NCBI GenBank assembly: GCA_023257915.1
Contig: JALRBB010000530.1
Coordinates: 1 to 6,277 of the forward strand
Source of the DNA: Quisquiliibacterium sp.
GTDB lineage: Bacteria > Pseudomonadota > Gammaproteobacteria > Burkholderiales > Burkholderiaceae_E
Length of the DNA stretch: 6,277 nucleotides
Reading direction: 5' to 3'
Notes under the pieces: generated by a model
Database searches by the model: none
What the model was told of the DNA's origin: nothing
Seen by the model: the letters and a program-made list of their open reading frames with translations, nothing else
In this document: positions 1 to 6,186 of the stretch, piece by piece
Layout: every line of letters begins with the position of its first letter
How positions within the stretch are numbered: position 1 is the first letter of the stretch
Position numbers and translations under genes: made by a program

Positions 1-976
1 CCAGAGCCAGGCCGGTCAGTATGCAGATCAACAGGAACCCGATCCTGTCGGAGTGACCCAGCCACAGGGCTCCGATGAACGCGAACACCGCAATGCCGAT
101 ACCCAGCAACCACGCGTTGCGCAGTCCGATTCGCGAGGCCAGCCAGACCCATAAGGGCATCCCGATCGCGCCAGACAGGAAGTAGGTGGTCAGAAACACC
201 GCAGTCCAGGTGTTGTCCGCGCCGAGCACGTCCTGCACGAAAAACAGAACCAGCGTTGCCGGGATTGCGGTGGCGATGCCGTTCAGCATGAATGCGACGA
301 TCAGCCGCCGAAACGCGCGGTTGGCGGCGACCGCCCGCCAGGTCAGCATCGGCGACACGGCTGTCCGCGTGGCGGGGTCGGGGGCAAGCTTGCGGATGGC
401 TAGTGGAGCCCCAACCAGCAGCGCCGCGGCGATCAGGGTCAGTACGACGAAGCTTGCAAGCAGCAGCGTGACGTCCTCCCGGGCAAGCAGCACGCTGGCG
501 ATGATCACGCCGGCAAGTCCGAATGCTTCGCGAATCCCGGTAACCCGTGCGCGTTGCTGGTCCTCGTCGGCCAGAGCCGCACCCCACGACTGGTGCGCGA
601 TCGAGGTCACGGACCAGGCCAGATAGGTCGGCAGCATGCACAGTGCCAGCCACAAGGCCGCTGTATCTGCTTGCCGTGGTGGCATGAAGATCGCCACGAA
701 TCCGACCGCCAGAACCGGCAGCCCCGCGAGCACCCAGCGCCGCTCATCGAATCGACCACCGGAGCGATCGATGTAAAGCCCGATCATCGGGTCGGCAAGC
801 GCGTCGATCAAGCGCCCGGCGAACAGCAGGGTGCCGATCATCGCGAGCGCCATGCCGGTTTCACGCACGTAGAACGCGGGCAGCAGCACAAAGAGCGGCA
901 GTTCCAGCATGGCGAGCGGCATACGAAGCGCGCCGTATCTTGTCAGTGCGGTGCGGCTAAGCGCAGGCTGGCTCAT
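1..976 (-). CDS. MFS transporter, GPH/MFS_2-like (3' end outside window)
   Basis: This is a 12-helix-type inner-membrane transporter, of which the first 325 codons are visible with no stop; the family is usually 420-460 residues, so roughly the last quarter is missing. The reading is almost entirely hydrophobic helices broken by short charged loops. The loop after helix 2 reads DPMIGLYIDR (residues 62-71), followed by a basic stretch. This is the signature of the glycoside-pentoside-hexuronide:cation symporter group (MFS_2), which also includes the animal lysolipid transporter MFSD2A. A second family-like stretch, REAFGLAG, lies mid-protein. The ATG (976-974) overlaps the TGA of the CHI-like gene as ATGA and has no Shine-Dalgarno sequence, so translation is probably coupled. 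The substrate cannot be read from the sequence. A lipid or lipid precursor is inferred only from the operon; a sugar or other solute remains possible. Confidence 0.87.
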   Translation of the reverse strand, partial: MSQPALSRTALTRYGALRMPLAMLELPLFVLLPAFYVRETGMALAMIGTLLFAGRLIDALADPMIGLYIDRSGGRFDERRWVLAGLPVLAVGFVAIFMPPRQADTAALWLALCMLPTYLAWSVTSIAHQSWGAALADEDQQRARVTGIREAFGLAGVIIASVLLAREDVTLLLASFVVLTLIAAALLVGAPLAIRKLAPDPATRTAVSPMLTWRAVAANRAFRRLIVAFMLNGIATAIPATLVLFFVQDVLGADNTWTAVFLTTYFLSGAIGMPLWVWLASRIGLRNAWLLGIGIAVFAFIGALWLGHSDRIGFLLICILTGLAL

Positions 977-1566
977 TGTGGTTTAGCCATCGCACCGCGC
1001 GCATCCGAGATCAATGCTGAGATCAATTGCGCGCGCAGATCTGGTTTCGCGGTATTCGGATCAAGCCAGATCGCGAAGAAGGCCTTTGCAAACGCCGGAT
1101 CGTCGATGTCGCCCAGCGGCTGATCATTCAGAAAAAAACGCACCCCTCTGCCCGGTCTGTTCAAGCCGGCAATCCGGTCGCCGTCGACCACATCCGGGAA
1201 GATCTGCTGCATCGCCTGCAGCCATCGCTGCTGGCGCTGAGGGTCGACTGGCTGTAGGCGCTCGATTTCTTCGCCACTGGCCTGTGCGATTGTCGAACCG
1301 GACAAGGATCGTGCGTAACGCAGTTCAAGCACGAATGGTTCATTGGCGAACCGAGTCGGATCGAAGCCGCGCTTGCTGACCCACAGGCGAGCCTCGTAAA
1401 TCTTCAGACCGAACCAGCGCAGAGTTCCCGCTCCAGCCAGCCTGGCACTTTGCAGCGTCTCAGTCAGGCTCGAGGGCGGCGGCTCGCTAAAGGCCTGCGA
1501 CGGGCCGCAAACCATCGTCAGCGACAGTGCGCCCGCTGCGAGCATGCGCCGGATCTGGCCGCTCAT
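973..1566 (-). CDS. Secreted chalcone-isomerase-like (CHI_3-type) protein
   Basis: This 197-residue protein resembles the bacterial chalcone-isomerase-like domain family, whose biochemical role is not settled. Residues 1-25 look like a Sec signal peptide: basic MSGQIRR, a hydrophobic core, and an AxA-like end at SQA before Phe26. The Cys at residue 20 lacks a lipobox, so a soluble periplasmic protein is more likely than a lipoprotein. The family hallmarks are GTLRWFGLKIYEARLW (47-62), a middle LRYARSLSG block, FPDVVDGDRI, and FAKAFFAIWLDP (159-170). Plant CHI-fold relatives include true isomerases and non-catalytic fatty-acid-binding proteins. Given the lipid genes upstream, acyl-chain binding is a reasonable inference, whereas flavonoid chemistry is very unlikely. 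The ATG overlaps the stop of the Cfa-like gene as ATGA and the end overlaps the MFS start in the same way, so the three genes are probably translationally coupled. Confidence 0.9.
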   Translation of the reverse strand: MSGQIRRMLAAGALSLTMVCGPSQAFSEPPPSSLTETLQSARLAGAGTLRWFGLKIYEARLWVSKRGFDPTRFANEPFVLELRYARSLSGSTIAQASGEEIERLQPVDPQRQQRWLQAMQQIFPDVVDGDRIAGLNRPGRGVRFFLNDQPLGDIDDPAFAKAFFAIWLDPNTAKPDLRAQLISALISDARGAMAKPQ

Positions 1567-2837
1567 CGTCGTGGGGCGTGCTCTAAGGTGTACTGGACCA
1601 CGTCGGTGCTGCGATGCCGGAACGCGGCCTCGCAGTAGGCAAGGTAGAACTCCCAGGTTCGTTCGAAGCGGGTGTCAAAGCCTTGTGCGCGCACTGCATC
1701 GAGCTTCGCCATGAACGCATGACGCCATAGCGCCAGCGTCTGTGCATAGTCCTGTCCGAACGCCAGGCTGGTCGCGACACGCAGCCCCGCCCGCTCGGCC
1801 TGGGCCCGGAATGCAGCATCGCTGGGCAGCATGCCGCCGGGAAACACATACTGCTGAATGAAGTCGGTGCCCCGCCGATATCGCTCGAACAGCGCGTCGG
1901 CGATCGTGATCGTCTGGATCACTGCCCGTCCGCCGGGCGCAAGCGTTCGCTGGATCGTGTCGAAGTAGGCCGGCCAGTAACGCTCGCCGACCGCTTCGAA
2001 CATCTCGATCGATGCGATACCGTCGTGGAGCCGTGTCTCGTCGCGGTAGTCCTTGAGCTCGATGTCGACCAGGGATTCCAGGCCCGCAGCCCGAATTCTG
2101 TCGTTCGCATGCGCCAGTTGCTCATGCGACAGCGTCAGTCCCCGCACCCTCAGCCCCTGGCGTGCGGCCTGATCCACAAAACCGCCCCATCCGCACCCGA
2201 TCTCCAGGATTTGCGAGCCGTGCGGCAGTGCGAGTTCGTCGATCACCCGCTGGTATTTCGCGTGTTGCGCCTGTTCGAGCGTCAATTCCGGCCGTCCGGC
2301 GAACAGGGCACTCGAATAGCTCATGCTCGGGTCGAGCCAAAGCCGATAGAACGGATTGCCCAGATCGTAATGCGCCTGAATGTTGCGGCGCGAGCCGGCG
2401 CGGTCATTGCGATTGAGCAGATGGCGCAGCCGAGCGATCAGTTGGGTCCACCAGCGGCCATAGATCGCGGATTCGAGCTGATCGCGATTAGCGACCGCGA
2501 TCTCCAGCACGCCAGCCAGCGAATCGCTGGACCAGTCTCCGGCGATGAAGCTCTCGGCGAATCCGATATCGCCTCGGCGCAGCGCGGCGCTGAACGGCTT
2601 CCAGTTGGCCAGCCGGATCTGCGCCGACGGTGCGCCGTGTCCAACGCTCAGCCGCTTGCCATCGGGTAGCTCAATGTCGAGCGTGCCGTGCTTGATCGAT
2701 TGCAGCATTGCCAGCACCAGACGCGCCGATGCCGGAATCGCCTTGCCAAAGCGGTGGCCGGCAGTCACGGTGCCGGATGCTTGCGCGACGGTGTCGAGGG
2801 ATTCAGAAGCCATTGTCGAAGGGTAGTCGTTGCTCAT
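1563..2837 (-). CDS. cfa: Cyclopropane-fatty-acyl-phospholipid synthase family SAM methyltransferase
   Basis: This 424-residue enzyme is of the Cfa family, which transfers a methylene or methyl group from S-adenosylmethionine to the double bond of unsaturated acyl chains in membrane phospholipids. About 150 N-terminal residues precede the catalytic domain, which opens at HYDLGNPFY (156-164). The SAM-binding motif is ILEIGCGWGG (210-219), followed by GLTLSHEQL and MFEAVG (279-284). Relative to E. coli Cfa, the bicarbonate-site residues Glu239, Ile268 and Tyr317 appear kept (E281, I310, Y364), while Cys139 and His266 are Ser176 and Gln308. The ATG at 2837 is chosen because GGGAG sits four bases upstream and overlaps the end of the DUF1365 gene. 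An in-frame start at 2957 would need a 40-residue extension inside that gene. The reaction may be cyclopropanation or another methylation, such as the methylation step of furan fatty acid synthesis. The symbol reflects family only. Confidence 0.93.
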   Translation of the reverse strand: MSNDYPSTMASESLDTVAQASGTVTAGHRFGKAIPASARLVLAMLQSIKHGTLDIELPDGKRLSVGHGAPSAQIRLANWKPFSAALRRGDIGFAESFIAGDWSSDSLAGVLEIAVANRDQLESAIYGRWWTQLIARLRHLLNRNDRAGSRRNIQAHYDLGNPFYRLWLDPSMSYSSALFAGRPELTLEQAQHAKYQRVIDELALPHGSQILEIGCGWGGFVDQAARQGLRVRGLTLSHEQLAHANDRIRAAGLESLVDIELKDYRDETRLHDGIASIEMFEAVGERYWPAYFDTIQRTLAPGGRAVIQTITIADALFERYRRGTDFIQQYVFPGGMLPSDAAFRAQAERAGLRVATSLAFGQDYAQTLALWRHAFMAKLDAVRAQGFDTRFERTWEFYLAYCEAAFRHRSTDVVQYTLEHAPRR

Positions 2838-2845
2838 GACGCTCC
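2838..2845 (-). promoter_or_regulatory. Ribosome binding site of the Cfa-like gene
   Basis: On the minus strand GGGAG (2842-2846) lies four bases before the ATG at 2837 and abuts the TAG stop of the DUF1365 gene. It is the clearest Shine-Dalgarno sequence in the operon and decides the start of the Cfa-like protein against the upstream in-frame ATG at 2957. Confidence 0.7.
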
Positions 2846-3670
2846 CTAACTCGTGAATGTGGAAGGGGGTTCTGGTTTGCGATGCCAGCCAACCCGCTTG
2901 AGCCATAGCTGCAGCGCCTGCCAGTGAATGCGCGCAATGACTCCGACGGTAAACCATGGATAGCCGAACAGGGCCCGCAGGCAGGTGCGGGTAGTCAGTG
3001 CTGTCAGCTGTCCGCTCATGCTGGTCGTTAGCAGCGCACCGTGGGCATCATCATGGTCGATCCGGGCGATTGTGCGGGTTCCGGTGTTCATGAAGCGGAA
3101 TCGATAGCTCCCCTCGACCCGGCAAAACGGCGAAACATGGAACACTTTCAGCGCCCGCAGTTCTTGTCCGGCGCCGAGCGCTTCACCGGTGGGTGAGGCG
3201 AGCAGATAACAATGCCGCTCGCCAAAGGTGTTGTTCACTTCCACGATGATTGCCCGTTGCCGGCCTTGGGCGTCGTGGCAGTACCAGAAGCTTACGGGCT
3301 TGAAGGCATAACCGAACACCCGCGGGAAGGCGTGTAACCAGATCTCGCCGTCGGCGGGGATGCCTGCCTCGCGCAGCAGCGAGCGTATCCAGTCGCGCGC
3401 GCACTGTCCCTGTCCGTGATCGGATTCATGCAAGGACATGAGGGCGCGACGGTTGACGCCAAACAGCCAGTTGCCCTGGCGCTCGCCGTTCAGCCGATGT
3501 GCCGGGGCGCGCAGGAAGAAGGCGCGGTAACGGAAGGCGTGACGAACCGGACGCAGCCGGGCGTGGCGAACTTCGCCAAAGCCGAATTGCCAGCCGGGCA
3601 ATATCGAGCCGGCATCCGCAGCGTCCGGCGGCGCGTTGTCGCAGGACCTGTCGGACCGGGTCTGCATCAT
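2846..3670 (-). CDS. DUF1365 family protein of the Cfa/flavoprotein lipid cluster
   Basis: This 274-residue protein belongs to DUF1365, a family of unproven biochemical function that is regularly found beside Cfa-like methyltransferases and COG2907 flavoproteins. The family landmarks appear in order: an N-terminal GEVRHARLRPVRHAFRYR block (32-49), a HESDHGQG loop (81-88), PRVFGYAFKPVSFWY (116-130), EVNNTFGERH (144-153) and KVFHVSPF (176-183). The many conserved His, Asp and Asn residues could suit a metal or redox centre, but this is inference. No signal peptide is seen, and the first 25 residues are polar and poorly conserved in appearance. Two consecutive ATG codons (3670 and 3667) could serve as start, and only a weak GAGC precedes them. 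The gene follows the flavoprotein by 11 bp and precedes the Cfa-like gene by 8 bp, which supports one transcript and a shared fatty-acid-modifying pathway. Confidence 0.92.
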   Translation of the reverse strand: MMQTRSDRSCDNAPPDAADAGSILPGWQFGFGEVRHARLRPVRHAFRYRAFFLRAPAHRLNGERQGNWLFGVNRRALMSLHESDHGQGQCARDWIRSLLREAGIPADGEIWLHAFPRVFGYAFKPVSFWYCHDAQGRQRAIIVEVNNTFGERHCYLLASPTGEALGAGQELRALKVFHVSPFCRVEGSYRFRFMNTGTRTIARIDHDDAHGALLTTSMSGQLTALTTRTCLRALFGYPWFTVGVIARIHWQALQLWLKRVGWHRKPEPPSTFTS

Positions 3671-3681
3671 TGAGCTCGCGC

Positions 3682-5010
3682 TCAGGCGGCCGCCCGTTCG
3701 AACCGGGTGCTCGCGATGTTGCCGCGGCCGGTGGTGGCGAGCACTTGCGCGGCTGCATCCAGGCCCGAGCGCAGACCGTCCTCATGAAATCCGTATGCGG
3801 TCCAGGCGCCCGCGAACCAAACGCCGCCCCGGCCCTGTAGCTCGTGCAGACAGTGCTGCGCAGCCATTGCCGGAGCGTCGAAAATCGGATGCTCATAGTC
3901 AAAGGACGCGATCCGGGTCTCGGGCGCGGGTTCGCGAAGCGGATTCAGGCTGACCAGGACCGGTGTTTTAAACGGCAGTGGCTGTAATCGGTTCAGCCAA
4001 TAGGTGACTGAGACCGTCGGCGAGTCAGTGCGTCCATCTGACAGATAGTTCCAGGCGGCCCAGGCGCCGCGGCGCCGCGGCATCAGCCCGGTGTCGGTAT
4101 GCAGCCAGGCACGGTTGGGCTGATAGCGGATGCTGCCGAGCAGCGTGCGCTCGCGTTCGTCGGCATCGGCAAGAAGCTGCAGTGCCTGATCGCTGTGGCA
4201 AGCCAGCACCACCTGGTCGTAGCGCTCGGTGCCGGTATCGGTCGCAATCAGCACGCCTTGCGACGTGTGCGCTGCTTCGCCGCTGACGCGTCGAACCGAA
4301 CGCACCGGGCTTGAGAGTCGTACATCGCGCAACTGCTGGCGGATGCGGCGCACATATTCTCGCGATCCGCCTCGCACGGTGTACCACTGCGGACGGTCTT
4401 CGACCTGCAACAGGCCGTGGTTGTGGAAGAAGCGTACGAAACTGCCGAGCGGGAATTTCAGCATCGTCTTCATCGGACAAGACCAGATCGCCGCGGCCAT
4501 CGGCAGCAGGTACAGGTCGCGAAACGCGTCGCTGTAGCCCTGTCGGGTCAGGTAATCGCCCATTGGTTCGTCCAGCGGCATCGTCGCGTTGCCTTGCTCG
4601 ACCTGCAGCGCCAGCGCGGTCGCCTCGCGATTGAAGCGCAGCACGTCGCGCAGCATCCGCCAAAAGCGGGGCGATAGCGCGTTCGAGGGTTGCGCGAACA
4701 AGGCCGCCAGGCTGGTGCCGCACCACTCGAAGCGGTGTGGCCCGGTCGATACCGAGAACGACATGTCCGACACCGCAGTCGGCACCGACAACTCTTCGAA
4801 GAGGCTGACCAGACCCGGGTAGGTGCGATGGTTGAAGACCAGAAAGCCGGTATCGACCGGATAGGTTTGCCCGTCGAGGCTGACGTCGACCGAGTTGCTG
4901 TGACCGCCAAGATAGTCAGCGGCCTCGTACAGTGTCAGGTCCACATGGGGCGACAGCCGCAGGGCAGCCGCCAGGCCGGCGATGCCCGATCCGATGACGG
5001 CAACCTTCAT
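3682..5010 (-). CDS. FAD-dependent oxidoreductase, COG2907 / amine-oxidase fold (desaturase-like)
   Basis: This 442-residue flavoprotein has the amine oxidase/phytoene-desaturase fold. The dinucleotide-binding motif GSGIAG is at residues 7-12, the acidic residue ending the second beta strand is Glu29, and the LGGHSNS loop (34-40) matches the conserved segment that contacts FAD. The C-terminal FAD-binding part is WFAGAW (398-403) with GFHEDGLRSG (407-416), which is diagnostic of the COG2907 group rather than of monoamine oxidases or phytoene desaturases. No signal peptide or clear membrane helix is evident. Relatives sit with DUF1365 and Cfa-like genes, and desaturation or oxidation of a methylated acyl chain is the likeliest role (inference). 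It is the first gene of the operon, and AGGT five bases before the ATG is a modest ribosome binding site. There is no sign of truncation. Confidence 0.93.
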   Translation of the reverse strand: MKVAVIGSGIAGLAAALRLSPHVDLTLYEAADYLGGHSNSVDVSLDGQTYPVDTGFLVFNHRTYPGLVSLFEELSVPTAVSDMSFSVSTGPHRFEWCGTSLAALFAQPSNALSPRFWRMLRDVLRFNREATALALQVEQGNATMPLDEPMGDYLTRQGYSDAFRDLYLLPMAAAIWSCPMKTMLKFPLGSFVRFFHNHGLLQVEDRPQWYTVRGGSREYVRRIRQQLRDVRLSSPVRSVRRVSGEAAHTSQGVLIATDTGTERYDQVVLACHSDQALQLLADADERERTLLGSIRYQPNRAWLHTDTGLMPRRRGAWAAWNYLSDGRTDSPTVSVTYWLNRLQPLPFKTPVLVSLNPLREPAPETRIASFDYEHPIFDAPAMAAQHCLHELQGRGGVWFAGAWTAYGFHEDGLRSGLDAAAQVLATTGRGNIASTRFERAAA

Positions 5011-5150
5011 CGTTGACCTGCGAAGCGAACGGCGCGCGGAACAGCGGCCCGGCCCAGATGCGGGAACGGCGAAGTCATGTTCTATGTTGTCCTGGTCAAA
5101 ACGTGATTTTGGTTCTATATTGACAAGTTATCACCGGTTTAGTCAATGTT
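5011..5150. promoter_or_regulatory. Divergent promoter/operator region between the lipid operon and the MerR-type regulator
   Basis: This region must hold the start signals of both the minus-strand operon and the plus-strand regulator. Positions 5011-5070 are GC-rich and probably form the operon's 5' leader. From about 5071 the DNA becomes AT-rich and carries repeated TTG(A/T)C half-sites in both orientations: plus-strand starts at 5087, 5120 and 5151, and reverse copies at 5095-5099, 5122-5126, 5142-5146 and 5159-5163. Two form short palindromes: TTGTC-TAT-GACAA (5151-5163, perfect) and TTGTCCTGGTCAA (5087-5099, one mismatched pair). For the operon the best minus-strand pair is TTGACT (5146-5141) and TATAGA (5119-5114), with a 21-bp spacer that is longer than standard, so that promoter is uncertain. 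Long spacers are known for MerR-controlled promoters, but B12-type members usually act as repressors. Confidence 0.6.
5093..5121 (+). promoter_or_regulatory. Candidate sigma70-type promoter of the regulator gene
   Basis: TGGTCA (5093-5098, four of six matches to TTGACA) and TATATT (5116-5121, five of six matches to TATAAT) are separated by exactly 17 bp. Transcription would start near 5128, giving a leader of about 29 bases before the ATG at 5157. The -35 overlaps the imperfect palindrome at 5087-5099. Further half-sites at 5120-5126, 5142-5146 and 5151-5163 overlap or follow the start point, which suits autorepression by the gene's own product. Confidence 0.45.
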
Positions 5151-5163
5151 TTGTCTATGACAA
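5151..5163. repeat. Perfect palindrome over the regulator start codon
   Basis: TTGTC (5151-5155) and GACAA (5159-5163) are exact inverted copies around TAT, and the ATG at 5157-5159 lies inside. It is probably an operator half-site pair for the regulator itself, although a 5-bp arm can arise by chance. Confidence 0.45.
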
Positions 5164-6143
5164 ATAATGATTCCGCGGGGTTTGTCTCACGCGAAGAGTT
5201 CTTGCCGTCCGATCGGCTCGAGAGCCCCGTCGTGCTGTTGAGCATCGCGGCGGTTGAGCGCGATACGGGTTTGTCCAAGGACACGCTCAGGGTCTGGGAG
5301 CGTCGTTACGGGTTTCCCAGCCCGGGCCGTGATGCGAACGGTGAGCGGGTCTATCTGCCAGCCGAGGTTGACAAGCTGCGGATCCTGCAGCGGCTGATCG
5401 GTGCCGGCCATCGGCCGGGCAAGATCATCGGACTCGATACCGCGCAGTTACAGGCGCTGATCGAGCGCCTGCCGCAGGCGTCAGCGCTGCCGCCGATTGC
5501 CGAGGCAACGATCGCAGGGCTGGAGCGCTATTTGTCGCTGCTGCGCGCGCATCAGGTCGATGATTTACGCAAGTTGCTGACGCAGGCCGTGCTTCGCCAA
5601 GGACTTGAGAGCTTCGTCGTCGAGATTTGCGCTCCGTTTACCCGCCTGGTCGGTGAGACCTGGGCCAGGGGTGAGCTGGAGATTTTCGAGGAGCATCTGT
5701 ACACCGAATCGATGCAAGTGGTGCTGCGCAACGCGATCGCGAACATTCCGATGCACGCGGCCCGTCCGCGTGTGTTGCTGACCACGGTGCCCACCGAGCA
5801 GCACGGGCTCGGGTTGCTGATGGCCGAGGCGGTGCTGGCGCTGGAAGGATGTCGCTGCATCTCGCTGGGCACGCAGACGCCGGTTGCCGAGATTGCACTG
5901 GCTGCGAGCGCGCAACAGGTCGATATCGTCGCGTTGTCCTTTTCTGCGATCCAGAATCCTCGTGCGGTGCTCGACGGGCTTGGCGAGTTGCGCGCAAAAC
6001 TTCCGTCATCAATCGAAATCTGGGCCGGGGGCGGTGCGCCGGTGCTGCACCGCAGGCCGCTGCAGGGTGTGTTCGTGATCAGTGATCTCGCCCAGATTCG
6101 CGATGCGGTGCTTCGCTGGAACCGGAGCCAAGGCCTGGCTTGA
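5157..6143 (+). CDS. MerR-type regulator with B12-binding domain, CarH/LitR-like photoreceptor candidate
   Basis: This is a DNA-binding regulator of 328 residues from the ATG, or 330 from the in-frame TTG at 5151; numbers below use the TTG. Residues 31-70 form a MerR winged helix-turn-helix with SKDTLRVWERRYGFP (42-56). Residues 120-200 are the helical cap of a methionine-synthase-type cobalamin module, and 205-325 are its Rossmann domain. The cobalt-ligand motif is EQHGLG (216-221, His218), with LSFSA (262-266) and the AGGGAP loop (292-297) following as in B12 domains. W171 and E181-H182 reproduce the W-x9-EH signature of light-sensing CarH. Such proteins bind adenosylcobalamin, repress DNA in the dark as tetramers, and release it in light. 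The divergent lipid operon is the obvious target, plus itself. No good Shine-Dalgarno sequence precedes either start; a TTG at 5202 preceded by GAAGAG is a third option. Binding of a different ligand, or a light-insensitive variant, cannot be excluded. Confidence 0.92.
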   Translation: MTNNDSAGFVSREEFLPSDRLESPVVLLSIAAVERDTGLSKDTLRVWERRYGFPSPGRDANGERVYLPAEVDKLRILQRLIGAGHRPGKIIGLDTAQLQALIERLPQASALPPIAEATIAGLERYLSLLRAHQVDDLRKLLTQAVLRQGLESFVVEICAPFTRLVGETWARGELEIFEEHLYTESMQVVLRNAIANIPMHAARPRVLLTTVPTEQHGLGLLMAEAVLALEGCRCISLGTQTPVAEIALAASAQQVDIVALSFSAIQNPRAVLDGLGELRAKLPSSIEIWAGGGAPVLHRRPLQGVFVISDLAQIRDAVLRWNRSQGLA

Positions 6144-6186
6144 TCGTCGTTGAGTGCTGCGCCGGTGATCGCTGCCGGCCAGGGCC
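6144..6186. other. Short convergent intergenic gap, possible weak hairpin
   Basis: Only 43 bp separate the stop of the regulator gene from the stop of the converging FIST gene. GCCGG (6161-6165) and CCGGC (6175-6179) can pair with a 9-base loop, but no T-run follows on either strand, so a Rho-independent terminator is not supported. Confidence 0.3.

Noticed and set aside
186..1123. Overlapping plus-strand open frames across the left end
   Set aside because: They mirror the minus-strand MFS gene, have Ser/Arg/Ala-rich compositions typical of shadow frames in GC-rich DNA, and resemble no family I know.
2025..2669. A 214-codon plus-strand open frame
   Set aside because: It is antisense to the well-supported Cfa-like gene, whose motifs are intact, and it shows no domain or start signal of its own.
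2838..2957. A 40-residue N-terminal extension of the Cfa-like protein from ATG 2957
   Set aside because: It would lie inside the DUF1365 coding region, whereas ATG 2837 has a good GGGAG ribosome site directly after the DUF1365 stop.
4063..4080. Tandem and palindromic GGCGCCGC repeat
   Set aside because: It lies within the flavoprotein gene and simply encodes an Arg-rich PRRRGA stretch, so it is a codon-use effect in GC-rich DNA.
5120..5148. TTGACA at 5120-5125 as the -35 of the regulator promoter
   Set aside because: At 16-18 bp spacing the matching -10 hexamers (GTCAAT, TCAATG, CAATGT) are poor. The pair TGGTCA/TATATT just upstream scores better, and TTGACA fits better as part of the half-site cluster.
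6161..6179. Hairpin GCCGG/CCGGC between convergent genes as a terminator
   Set aside because: The stem is only 5 bp with a 9-base loop, and no T-tract follows on either strand.
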